From: an uncultured Clostridia bacterium
GTDB taxonomy: Bacteria > Bacillota > Clostridia > Oscillospirales > Acutalibacteraceae
Assembly: GCA_937884975.1 (NCBI GenBank)
Contig: CAKZZS010000079.1
Coordinates: 10,129 to 74,128, forward strand
DNA: 64,000 nt
Reading direction: 5' to 3'
Made by a program: the position numbers and the translations under genes
The notes under the pieces: generated by a model
Told to the model about the DNA's origin: nothing
The model's input: only the letters and a program-made list of their open reading frames with translations
The model's database searches: none
Part shown: one piece after another, positions 1-7,099 of the stretch
How the letters are laid out: every line of letters begins with the position of its first letter
How positions within the stretch are numbered: position 1 is the first letter of the stretch

Positions 1-198
1 CTTTCGGTTAGTCATATTTGCAATTATTCTTGCAAGCGTGGTTTTACCCGTGCCGGACGGACCGTAAAAAATCATATTGGGCAAAATGCCCGATTCGATA
101 ATATTGCGAAGCGGTTTCCCAACGCCGAGCAAATGCTCCTGCCCTACCATTTCTTCAATTGTCTGGGGGCGGATTCTGTCCGCTAAAGGTGAAGACAT
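1..198 (-). CDS. rarA: Replication-associated recombination protein A (AAA+ ATPase), N-terminal fragment
   Basis: The gene runs off the left edge, so only the first 66 residues are present. They begin MSSPLADRIRPQTIEEMVGQ and contain a Walker A motif, GPSGTGKTT, at residues 46-54. This is the typical start of RarA/MgsA, a clamp-loader-like AAA+ ATPase that acts at stalled replication forks. The ATG is preceded by AGGAG lying inside the last codons of the upstream HAD phosphatase gene. The stop codon of that gene is 2 bases before the ATG, so the two are very likely co-transcribed and translationally coupled. RuvB shares the P-loop but has a different N-terminus. The downstream domains cannot be checked here. 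Confidence 0.85.
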   Translation of the reverse strand, partial: MSSPLADRIRPQTIEEMVGQEHLLGVGKPLRNIIESGILPNMIFYGPSGTGKTTLARIIANMTNRK

Positions 199-200
199 AC

Positions 201-860
201 TTACTCTCCTAAAATAATTCTTGTTATTTCCTCGGGTGTTTCGGCTATGTAATCGGCGCCGTATTTCTTAAACTCCTCTTCATTTCCGAAGCCGTAAAGG
301 ACGGCTATTACCCGTACGCCTGCTTCCTTTGCGCCGACAATATCGTAAAATCTGTCGCCGACCATAACCGCTTTTGATTTATCCGTAATGCCGTTCATTG
401 AAAGCGCCTGATTTACAATATCGGTTTTATTCATATGCACCTTGTCCATAGGTGGACAGGAAATGTAATCAAAATACTTTATCAAATCAAATTTTTCCAA
501 AAGCTTTGTCGCAAACTGGAGCGGCTTTGAGGAAGCAACGGATAGCGACACGCCGTTTTCTTTAAGCGTATTAAGGGTGTTTTCAATTCCCTTATACGGC
601 GAGCATTCAAACATACCGCCTGCGCGGTAACGCTCGCGGTATTTTTCAATCATCAAATCAATTTCTTCGCCCTCGAAGCCGAAAACATCGTGAAAGCCCT
701 CGCTCAATGGCGGACCTATCATCTTGTAAAGTTCACTGTCGGGTGGAATGGGAAGCCCGACTTTTTCAAACGCGTATTTAAGGCAGTTGAAAATGCCCTC
801 TTCGGTGTCGGCAATTGTTCCGTCAAAATCAAAAAAAGCGTAGTCAAATCCGTTTGACAT
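201..860 (-). CDS. HAD-superfamily phosphatase, phosphoglycolate phosphatase-like
   Basis: This is a 219-residue haloacid dehalogenase-type hydrolase, subfamily IA. Motif I is DFDGTIADT with the nucleophile Asp11 and general acid Asp13. Motif II lies in SVASSKP and motif IV in VGDRFYDIVGAKEAG. The cap domain is inserted after motif I, as in Gph and PpaX, which dephosphorylate phosphoglycolate or pyrophosphate. The true substrate cannot be read from sequence. GGAG precedes the ATG at 8 bases. The gene heads a two-gene operon with rarA from a promoter at 895-923. Confidence 0.85.
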   Translation of the reverse strand: MSNGFDYAFFDFDGTIADTEEGIFNCLKYAFEKVGLPIPPDSELYKMIGPPLSEGFHDVFGFEGEEIDLMIEKYRERYRAGGMFECSPYKGIENTLNTLKENGVSLSVASSKPLQFATKLLEKFDLIKYFDYISCPPMDKVHMNKTDIVNQALSMNGITDKSKAVMVGDRFYDIVGAKEAGVRVIAVLYGFGNEEEFKKYGADYIAETPEEITRIILGE

Positions 861-894
861 ATTATTTCTCCGTATCGTTTGTTCGTTACATTTA

Positions 895-923
895 ATTATA
901 ACATAGATTAAGTTTCATTACAA
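895..923 (-). promoter_or_regulatory. SigA-type promoter of the HAD phosphatase-rarA operon
   Basis: Reading on the minus strand, TTGTAA (918-923) is followed after 17 bases by TATAAT (895-900), about 35 bases before the HAD phosphatase start codon. The -35 box overlaps the U-tail of the hairpin at 934-960. Confidence 0.6.
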
Positions 924-1013
924 TAAAAAATAACCCTGCACGAAACATTTTCGCGCAGGGCATTTTGTTTCAAGTTGAGATATGACTTGATTTATATACT
1001 CTTCTTTTCGCAT
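918..1013 (-). pseudogene. Possible truncated gene start (31 codons)
   Basis: A short minus-strand frame begins with ATG at 1013, preceded by GGAG at 7 bases. Its first 17 residues, MRKEEYINQVISQLETK, look like the amphipathic N-terminus of a real protein; some membrane proteins with a HAAS/DUF1700-type prefix begin similarly. The frame then runs straight into the terminator hairpin at 934-960 and stops. The second half (CPARKCFVQGYFLL) is therefore encoded by terminator sequence. I read this as the 5' stump of a deleted gene left beside its terminator. A chance ORF is possible. Confidence 0.35.
934..960 (-). terminator. Intrinsic terminator
   Basis: CCCTGC/GCAGGG plus CGAAA/TTTCG arms around a 3-base loop, with a U-rich tail on the minus strand (TTATTTTTTATTG). 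It is a second terminator beyond the one at 1157-1176, or belongs to the gene remnant at 918-1013. Confidence 0.7.
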
Positions 1014-1033
1014 ATCATTTCTCCGTGTTTTTT

Positions 1034-1152
1034 CGGGACGGGTGACCCGTCCCCTACAACAATCCCTCTGTCAGCCTAACGGCTGACATCTCCCTTTACA
1101 CAAGGGAGACTTTTCTGTAGGTTGAGATTCTTCACTGCGCTCAGAATAACAA
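1034..1152. repeat. Intergenic repeat modules, also present near 29.6 kb
   Basis: This non-coding stretch holds a palindrome in a 22-mer at 1036-1057 (GGACGGGTGACCCGTCC core followed by CCTAC) that recurs identically at 29601-29622. A second module at 1120-1151 (starting GGTTGAGATTCTTC) recurs at 29628-29659 with 3 mismatches in 32. Between them are two further hairpins, GTCAGCctaacGGCTGAC and CTCCCTTtacacAAGGGAG. No protein is encoded. The element looks like a REP/MITE-type family dispersed in intergenic regions of this genome. Confidence 0.7.
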
Positions 1153-1156
1153 AAGA

Positions 1157-1176
1157 AAAAGACCTTTCGGTCTTTT
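1157..1176 (-). terminator. Terminator of the ireB operon
   Basis: On the minus strand, AAAAGACC-gaaa-GGTCTTTT is followed by TCTTTT. It lies 13 bases beyond the stop codon of the 95-residue gene. Confidence 0.85.
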
Positions 1177-1188
1177 TTCTTAATAGAA

Positions 1189-1476
1189 TTATTCGTTCTG
1201 CGCGAGCGCCCTTGAAAGCCAGACCTCCGCAATATCCATAGCGGCGTAAAGACCCTTTTTCTCGGTGGTCTTTATAATGCTTTCCTTCGGGGTAAGATTA
1301 GGATTAGTTGACACAAGCTGAACCGAAACCTTATCCGCAAGCTCTATGTCGCCAAGCGGCTTCTGAGATTTAACCTGAAGCATAATGATAAAGTCATCAG
1401 CCATACTGCCGTAATAAATCATATTGCCCTGACGGACAAGCGGCCTGCCCTTATACTCCAAAAACTTTTCAGCCAT
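1189..1476 (-). CDS. Conserved hypothetical protein, 95 residues
   Basis: I do not recognise a named family. The protein is soluble, with no signal peptide or membrane segment. It has a beta-rich first half (YKGRPLVRQGNMIYYG, DDFIIMLQVKSQ) and a C-terminal helix (GLYAAMDIAEVWLSRAL). It lies 5 bases after ireB and ends at a strong terminator, so it is the second gene of the ireB operon. The spacing and clean start support a real gene. Its role is unknown; its position suggests a link to IreB-related signalling, which is only inference. Confidence 0.7.
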   Translation of the reverse strand: MAEKFLEYKGRPLVRQGNMIYYGSMADDFIIMLQVKSQKPLGDIELADKVSVQLVSTNPNLTPKESIIKTTEKKGLYAAMDIAEVWLSRALAQNE

Positions 1477-1481
1477 ACTAT

Positions 1482-1736
1482 TTACCTGCTTTCATCCAAA
1501 TAGTTTTTTACAAGAACCGAAAGCAACTCGTCCCTGTCAATACGGCGAATAAGGCTTCTTGCATTATTATGGGTTGTGATATAGGTCGGGTCCTCGGAAA
1601 GAATGTAACCTACTATCTGGCTGTAAGGGTTATATCCCTTTTCCTGCAACGCGTTATAAACAGTCTGAAGAATAATCTTCATCTGCTCCTCGTGGTTATC
1701 GGGGATTTTAAACTGTATCGTCTTATCTGTTGCCAT
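1482..1736 (-). CDS. ireB: IreB family regulatory phosphoprotein (UPF0297/DUF965)
   Basis: An 84-residue protein matching the IreB family: it begins MATDKTIQFKIPDN and contains EKGYNPYSQIVGYILSEDP and the C-terminal helix RRIDRDELLSVLVKNYL. In enterococci IreB is phosphorylated by the PASTA kinase IreK and modulates cephalosporin resistance. It is a small cytoplasmic protein widespread in Firmicutes. I chose the ATG at 1736, with AGAGGTAGGT upstream, over a GTG three codons earlier. In many Firmicutes ireB sits next to ruvX; here ruvX is about 34 kb away. Confidence 0.9.
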   Translation of the reverse strand: MATDKTIQFKIPDNHEEQMKIILQTVYNALQEKGYNPYSQIVGYILSEDPTYITTHNNARSLIRRIDRDELLSVLVKNYLDESR

Positions 1737-1776
1737 TTTCAGCACCTACCTCTGCCGTATAATTATTTATCGATTT

Positions 1777-1805
1777 ATTTTACACTATTTTTTCACAAAT
1801 TACAA
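1777..1805 (-). promoter_or_regulatory. SigA-type promoter of ireB
   Basis: Minus strand TTGTAA (1800-1805), 17-base spacer, TAAAAT (1777-1782), about 40 bases before the ireB ATG. Confidence 0.6.
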
Positions 1806-1849
1806 GTAAAATCAAGGTTTTATTTTATTTTTTTCGTTTTCGATTTCTA

Positions 1850-1878
1850 TTGACAAGACAATTGTTTTTTTAGATAAT
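1850..1878 (+). promoter_or_regulatory. Strong SigA-type promoter of the permuted GH3 gene
   Basis: TTGACA (1850-1855), 17-base spacer, GATAAT (1873-1878). A GGGGTG ribosome-binding site follows at 1897-1902, six bases before the ATG at 1909. Confidence 0.75.
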
Positions 1879-1908
1879 GGTCATATAAGAAGAAATGGGG
1901 TGTTTTTT

Positions 1909-4308
1909 ATGAGCATTGTTGATAAATTAAAGGAAAAGCTTTCCGGCTCCGTTGCGCAGGAATCCTCTGTTGCAACCACGGAGGATAAGGCTCTTCAGGA
2001 CGGGTTAAAGGAAAAGGCAAGGCTTCTTGCCGACGAGGGAATTGTGCTTCTTAAAAATGAGAACGAGTTACTCCCCTTTGACAAAAAGACAAGAGTTGCG
2101 GTTTTCGGAAGAGTTCAGTTTGACTATTTCTGCGTCGGCTACGGCTCGGGCGGCGACGTAAACTATCCGTATAAGATATCATTTGCTCAAGCTATTGAAG
2201 AAGAAAACCTTAATTTCGATAAAAAGGTATTTAACTATTATAAAAACGAATGCGAGTCCAAACCTATTCCGAAAAGCTTTGTATGGGGCAAATGGCCGTT
2301 GAGCTACGATGAATTTGAACTGCCCGAAAGTCTTGTTAAGACCTCGTCCGAAAGCAGTGAAGCGGCAATTGTCATTTTCGGCAGGGCAGCCGGCGAGGAC
2401 AGAGATAATGAGCTTAAAAAAGGCAGTTATCTTTTAAGCGAAAAGGAAGAAAAGCTTTTGCTTCTTGTTACAAAATATTTTAAAAACACAGTTGTTGTTT
2501 TCAATTACGGAAACGCTCTGGATTTTTCAGCCGCAGAATATGAAAATGTCAAGGCTGCCGTCTTTGCTCCTCACGCAGGAATGGACGGCGGACGGGCGCT
2601 TTGCGATATGCTTTGGGGAAAGACTGACCCCAGCGGCCATCTGACCGTAACAGTGCCGAAAAAATATGAGCTTTTGCCGTCTGCAAAGGATTTCGGCGAC
2701 GAAAAGACCAACCGCTATACCGAGGATATTTACGTCGGCTACCGTTATTTCGAATCCTTTAGGAAGGACGACGTGCTTTATCCCTTCGGCTTTGGTCTTT
2801 CATACACCGATTTCAAATGCGAATATTCTTCGGAGAAAAAAGGCGACAAAATAACGGTTAACGCCAAGGTCAAAAACATCGGAATGCGCAGCGGAAAATA
2901 TGTTGCACAAGTGTATTTTGAAGCTCCCCAGGGTGAACTCGGAAAGCCATTAAGACAGCTTATCGCCTTTGAAAAAACCGAGCTTCTTGAGCCTGACGGC
3001 GTAAGTGAAGTTGAAATGAGCTTTGATATTAAGGATATGGCTTCCTTTGACGATATGGGCGTTACGGGCAACAAGGCGTGCTTTGTGCTCGAAAAGGGTG
3101 ATTACAAAATTTACGCCGGCGACTGCGTAAGAACCGCAGAAGAAATATTCAGCTTTAAACTCAATAAAACTCTTGTTACCCGTCAGTGCGAAAACGCTTG
3201 CGCAGTAAGGGAAGAATTCAATATCATAAAACCCGTTGTCATAAATGGAAATATGAATTTTATCCCTGCAAAGGCAGGTATGTCGGGCGTTGACTTAAAG
3301 CAGAGAATACTTGACAGAATGCCAGAAGAAACGCCGTTTACGGGTGATAAGGGCATTAAGTTAAAAGATGTAAAAGACGGCAAAAACACGCTTGACGAAT
3401 TCGTCTCGCAGCTGTCACCGGAAGAGCTTGATATTCTTTGCAGAGGCGACGTAAAAATGGACTCGCCTTTTGGACCGAAGGGAAACGCAGGCGCATTCGG
3501 AGGTACAGCCGAATCGCTTCGCGAAAAGGGAATCCCGGCGGCTGTCACAACGGACGGACCGAGCGGAATAAGGCTTGCAGCAAATGCAACCCTTCTTCCG
3601 AGCGGAGTGTCAATTGCAAACAGCTTTAACTGCAGTCTGGCAGAGAAAACGTATGAGCTTGTCGGCGAGGAAATGAAACTCAAGGGCACGGATATTCTTT
3701 TAGGTCCGGGGATAAACATACACCGTAATCCCCTTTGCGGAAGGAACTTTGAGTATTTCTCCGAGGACCCTGTTTTAACTGGTAAAATGGCGTGCGCATT
3801 TGTTTTGGGCGTTCAGTCAAAGGGAAAAAGCGCGTGCCCGAAGCACTTTGCCTGCAACAGTCAGGAAAAGGCAAGGACAAAGGAGGACTCCGTTCTTTCC
3901 GAAAGAGCGCTTCGCGAAATATATCTTAAGCCCTGTGAAATATGCGTCAAAAATGCAAAGCCGAATGTAATAATGACCTCGTACAATATGATTAACTCGG
4001 TTTACAGTCACTCAAATTACGACCTGTGCACAACTATTCTTCGTAAGGACTGGGGCTACAGCTCGGTCGTAATCACCGACTGGTGGATGCGCGAGGTCAA
4101 AAATCCCGATTTCAAGGATAATTACGAAAGCGGTTACAGAGTGCGCGCGCAGGCGGACGTGCTTATGCCCGGAAGCCATTTTATCAACAGAGTCAAGGCG
4201 GACGATTCGGCGTTAAAATGCTATAAAAAAGGCTCTCTGACGCTTGGTGAAATGCAGAGAAGCGCAAAGAATGTGCTGACATTTTTAATTGAGAATATAT
4301 TGGAGTAA
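1909..4308 (+). CDS. Glycoside hydrolase family 3 with circularly permuted domains
   Basis: This 799-residue protein carries the GH3 domains in reversed order. Residues about 30-250 are the C-terminal alpha/beta-sandwich domain (starting near ARLLADEGIVLLKNENELLP). Residues about 270-420 contain YVGYRYFESF, YPFGFGLSYTDF and a fibronectin III-like domain. Residues about 500-790 are the catalytic TIM-barrel domain (VTTDGPSGIR, LGPGINIHRNPLCGRNFEYF, CPKHFACNSQE). The predicted nucleophile is Asp724 in VVITDWW. Such reversed GH3 enzymes are known from Ruminococcus albus and Butyrivibrio fibrisolvens beta-glucosidases. There is no signal peptide, so the enzyme is probably cytoplasmic. Substrate is likely a beta-glucoside, but GH3 also covers xylosides and glucosaminides. 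ATG 1909 is preferred over the GTG at 1900 because of its ribosome-binding site. Confidence 0.9.
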   Translation: MSIVDKLKEKLSGSVAQESSVATTEDKALQDGLKEKARLLADEGIVLLKNENELLPFDKKTRVAVFGRVQFDYFCVGYGSGGDVNYPYKISFAQAIEEENLNFDKKVFNYYKNECESKPIPKSFVWGKWPLSYDEFELPESLVKTSSESSEAAIVIFGRAAGEDRDNELKKGSYLLSEKEEKLLLLVTKYFKNTVVVFNYGNALDFSAAEYENVKAAVFAPHAGMDGGRALCDMLWGKTDPSGHLTVTVPKKYELLPSAKDFGDEKTNRYTEDIYVGYRYFESFRKDDVLYPFGFGLSYTDFKCEYSSEKKGDKITVNAKVKNIGMRSGKYVAQVYFEAPQGELGKPLRQLIAFEKTELLEPDGVSEVEMSFDIKDMASFDDMGVTGNKACFVLEKGDYKIYAGDCVRTAEEIFSFKLNKTLVTRQCENACAVREEFNIIKPVVINGNMNFIPAKAGMSGVDLKQRILDRMPEETPFTGDKGIKLKDVKDGKNTLDEFVSQLSPEELDILCRGDVKMDSPFGPKGNAGAFGGTAESLREKGIPAAVTTDGPSGIRLAANATLLPSGVSIANSFNCSLAEKTYELVGEEMKLKGTDILLGPGINIHRNPLCGRNFEYFSEDPVLTGKMACAFVLGVQSKGKSACPKHFACNSQEKARTKEDSVLSERALREIYLKPCEICVKNAKPNVIMTSYNMINSVYSHSNYDLCTTILRKDWGYSSVVITDWWMREVKNPDFKDNYESGYRVRAQADVLMPGSHFINRVKADDSALKCYKKGSLTLGEMQRSAKNVLTFLIENILE

Positions 4309-4358
4309 ACCAATAAGGTTTTCACTCGCTTGCCGCCATAGAAGCTTTATATGATTTC

Positions 4359-4445
4359 TACGGGAGGGCACAGAGACCCTCCCATACACAGTATATGATA
4401 ATCAACCTCATACCCTGTAGGGGGCAGGTTTCCACGCCTGCCCGT
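4359..4445. repeat. Dispersed intergenic repeat, copy A
   Basis: About 87 bases made of two hairpins (CGGGAGGGcacagagaCCCTCCC and GGGCAGGtttccacgCCTGCCC) joined by a linker with TATGATAATCAACC. A clearly homologous copy lies at 63900-63983 with the same order of modules. It sits between the two GH3 genes and encodes no protein. Confidence 0.75.
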
Positions 4446-4473
4446 AAAGGCTTCTTCTAAAAATGAATACAAA

Positions 4474-4505
4474 AAAGGACACAGAATTCCGATTCCGTGT
4501 CCTTT
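4474..4505. terminator. Bidirectional terminator between the two GH3 genes
   Basis: GGACACaGAAT-tccg-ATTCcGTGTCC, preceded by an A-run and followed by TTTATTTTTTTT, so it can serve both converging genes. Confidence 0.85.
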
Positions 4506-4519
4506 ATTTTTTTTGACTG

Positions 4520-6967
4520 TTAAATCTGCTTTAACTTGCCGAGCTGCTTAAATCCGCCGCCCTTGAAGAAGCCGCCGATTATTATGCGAAGTCCCTTGCA
4601 GAACTTATCGTCATTGAGAATTACAAGCAGACCCTCCGCCATACGCGGCGAGAAGATGCCGAAGCTCATTGAAACAAAGTTCTTTATCGGGAGCTGGAGC
4701 GCAACCGCAGAAGCAAGATTGTCCTCACCGAGGAACTTTTTAAGAAGCCTGTTGAGTCTGCCGCCCCATTTGCCGTCAGCCGCGTCCTCAATAGTGCTTA
4801 AAATTGTAAGCGGCTTTGACTTATCCCTCTCGCTCGGGGGAATTTCGTGACCGAGTACCGCTTCAAACTGCTCATCGGTTACATTGTTTACGTCAGCCGT
4901 ATAGTAAGCAGGAGCAAACAGGCTGTAATCGGGAATTTCATATGTATCCGTCGACGTGACGTTTACGCTCTTTTCAAGCTTAATGTCACGGCTTGAAGCG
5001 CCAACAAGAATTTTGAATTCACCCGTTTCAACCTGCCAGTCGTGAGCGTTGACATTATAAAAAGCAAATGCTCTCTTATCAAGCTCAACCGTAACCTCTT
5101 TCTCCTCACCTGCTTTAAGGAATACCTTTTTAAAGCCGCGAAGCTCCTTTACGGGACGGAAAACGGTGCTTTCAACATCGGATACATAAATCTGCGCAAC
5201 CTCTGCGCCGTCTACGTCGCCCGTGTTCTTAATCTTAAAGGAAACCTTGAGAGTATCGGTATCAGCAATGCTGTCAGAAGAAAGAACAAGGTCGCTGTAT
5301 TCAAAGGTCGTGTAGGAAAGACCGAAGCCGAACGGGAAACGGACGTCCTTTTTGGCGGTATCGTAGTAACGGTAGCCTACATAAACGCTTTCTCTGTATT
5401 CAACGGAAACGCTTGTTCCCGGGAAATACTTATAACTCGAATTGTCCTTAAGAGAACACGGATAAGTTTCCGAAAGCTTGCCTGACGGGTTTACGTCTCC
5501 GAAAAGCACGTCGCAAGCCGCGCTGCCCGACGCCTGACCTGTAAGGAAGCAGTTAAGAATTGCCTTAACGTCATCCGCCCACGGCATATCAACCGCCGCG
5601 CCGCCCGAAAGGACAACTATTACGTTCTTGTTGACCTTGAGGACCTCTTCAACAAGTCTGTTATGAAGCGGAGGAATATCAAGGTGCTTCCTGTCGCTGC
5701 CCTCGGTTTCGTATTCATCCGTAAGACCGATGAACATAAGAACAGCCTCGGCATCCTTTGCAGTATTAACCGCTTCGGAGACAAGCGCGTCCTCATTTGC
5801 CTTTTTCTTTTCTTTTTTGCCCGTGACATAGCCCGTTGCGTATTTAAAGTCAACGCCCATTTCCTTAAGCGTATCATAAGCGCAGTCAAGCCTGATGGGA
5901 TTTATAAGCGAGGAGCCTGCTCCCTGATAACGCGGATTCTTTGCCATTTCGCCGATAACCGCTATCTTTGCGTCCTTCTTAAGAGGAAGAATCTTATCCT
6001 CGTTCTTCATAAGGACCATACACTGCGAAGCAATTTTTCTTGCAAGAGCGTGATGCTCTTCGGGGTCATAGGTGTACTCGCCGAGAGTCGCAACCGACTT
6101 ATCAACCATATCCAGAAGCAGGTCAACCGCGTGGTCGAGCACCGCTTCGTCAAGAGTGCCGTTCTTAACAGCCTCAACAATAAGACGTGTGCCGTCGCCG
6201 GACGAAGTGGGCATTTCAAGCTCCTGACCTGCGATAAGTCCCGGAACGCGCTCATTTTCAGCGCCCCAGTCGGTGACGATAAGGTTTTCGTAACCCCAGT
6301 CGCCCCTAAGAACATCCGTAAGCAGCCACTTATTTTCCGCGCAGTATGTGCCGTTAAGCTTATTATAAGCGCACATAACAGTCCAGGGCTGCGCCTTTTT
6401 AACCGCTATTTCAAACGGACGAAGATAAATTTCCCGAAGCGTCCTCTCATCCGCAACCGTATTAACCGTCATACGGCGTGTTTCCTGGTTATTAGCCGCG
6501 TAGTGCTTAAGAGAGGTGCCGATGCCCTTTGACTGAACGCCGTTGATAAAGGAAGCCGCCATCTCACCTGCAAGAAGCGGATCCTCCGAAAAATACTCAA
6601 AGTTTCTTCCGCAAAGCGGCGAACGCTTTATATTAGTGCCCGGTCCGAGCAGTACGGAAACCTTTTCCTTGCGGCATTCGTCGCCTAAAGCCTCGCCCAT
6701 TGTCCTGATAAGGTCAACGTCCCACGAACAAGCCGTGGCGGAAGCAGTCGGGAAGCAAATAGCCGGAACGCCCTTGAGAAGGTCTGTTTCACCCTTTTTC
6801 GCCGCGTCGGGATCACCCTTTTTGCGGATACCGTGAGGGCCGTCGTTAAGGCTGACTGACTGTATGCCGAGTCTTTCAACCGGCTGGGAATGCCAATAGT
6901 CGAGACCGTCACACATACTCGCCTTTTCTTCAAGCGTCATCTGGCTGATTAAGTCAGCGTGTTTCAT
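4520..6967 (-). CDS. Glycoside hydrolase family 3, canonical domain order (beta-glucosidase-like)
   Basis: An 815-residue GH3 enzyme in the usual order: TIM barrel at about residues 1-290 (MTLEEKASMCDGLDYWH, LNDGPHGIRK, LGPGTNIKRSPLCGRNFEYF, KHYAANNQE), predicted nucleophile Asp233 in VTDWGAEN, alpha/beta sandwich at about 320-560 with the QGAGSSLINP and GLTDEYETEGSDR segments, and a fibronectin III-like domain at about 590-690. The last 110 residues form an extension with two hydrophobic helices that is longer than in typical enzymes. No signal peptide. GGAGGAG precedes the ATG. It ends against the permuted GH3 gene. Exact substrate is unknown. Confidence 0.9.
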   Translation of the reverse strand: MKHADLISQMTLEEKASMCDGLDYWHSQPVERLGIQSVSLNDGPHGIRKKGDPDAAKKGETDLLKGVPAICFPTASATACSWDVDLIRTMGEALGDECRKEKVSVLLGPGTNIKRSPLCGRNFEYFSEDPLLAGEMAASFINGVQSKGIGTSLKHYAANNQETRRMTVNTVADERTLREIYLRPFEIAVKKAQPWTVMCAYNKLNGTYCAENKWLLTDVLRGDWGYENLIVTDWGAENERVPGLIAGQELEMPTSSGDGTRLIVEAVKNGTLDEAVLDHAVDLLLDMVDKSVATLGEYTYDPEEHHALARKIASQCMVLMKNEDKILPLKKDAKIAVIGEMAKNPRYQGAGSSLINPIRLDCAYDTLKEMGVDFKYATGYVTGKKEKKKANEDALVSEAVNTAKDAEAVLMFIGLTDEYETEGSDRKHLDIPPLHNRLVEEVLKVNKNVIVVLSGGAAVDMPWADDVKAILNCFLTGQASGSAACDVLFGDVNPSGKLSETYPCSLKDNSSYKYFPGTSVSVEYRESVYVGYRYYDTAKKDVRFPFGFGLSYTTFEYSDLVLSSDSIADTDTLKVSFKIKNTGDVDGAEVAQIYVSDVESTVFRPVKELRGFKKVFLKAGEEKEVTVELDKRAFAFYNVNAHDWQVETGEFKILVGASSRDIKLEKSVNVTSTDTYEIPDYSLFAPAYYTADVNNVTDEQFEAVLGHEIPPSERDKSKPLTILSTIEDAADGKWGGRLNRLLKKFLGEDNLASAVALQLPIKNFVSMSFGIFSPRMAEGLLVILNDDKFCKGLRIIIGGFFKGGGFKQLGKLKQI

Positions 6968-7027
6968 TATTTTCTCCTCCTATATCACATTTTCATTGAT
7001 TTTTATATCTAAATTATATAATAAAAT

Positions 7028-7064
7028 AAAACCCGTTTTTCCGCAAGGGAATTAAACGGGTTTT
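7028..7064 (-). terminator. Terminator of rmuC
   Basis: AAAACCCGTTT/AAACGGGTTTT stem with a U-rich minus-strand tail (TTTTATTTTATTATA), between the rmuC stop and the GH3 start. Confidence 0.85.
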
Positions 7065-7099
7065 TAACTTTTTTATTCAATTTTACTATAAAAGGTCAC

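Noticed and set aside
3183..3719. Long antisense ORF inside the permuted GH3 gene
   Set aside because: No ribosome-binding site or recognisable domain; the plus-strand frame is a complete catalytic domain.
1909..4308. Frameshift or fusion of two partial GH3 genes
   Set aside because: A single uninterrupted frame holds both complete domains in swapped order, as in known permuted GH3 enzymes.
5663..6532. 289-codon plus-strand ORF inside the canonical GH3 gene
   Set aside because: A shadow of the GH3 coding strand; composition is basic and cysteine-rich without domains or a start signal.
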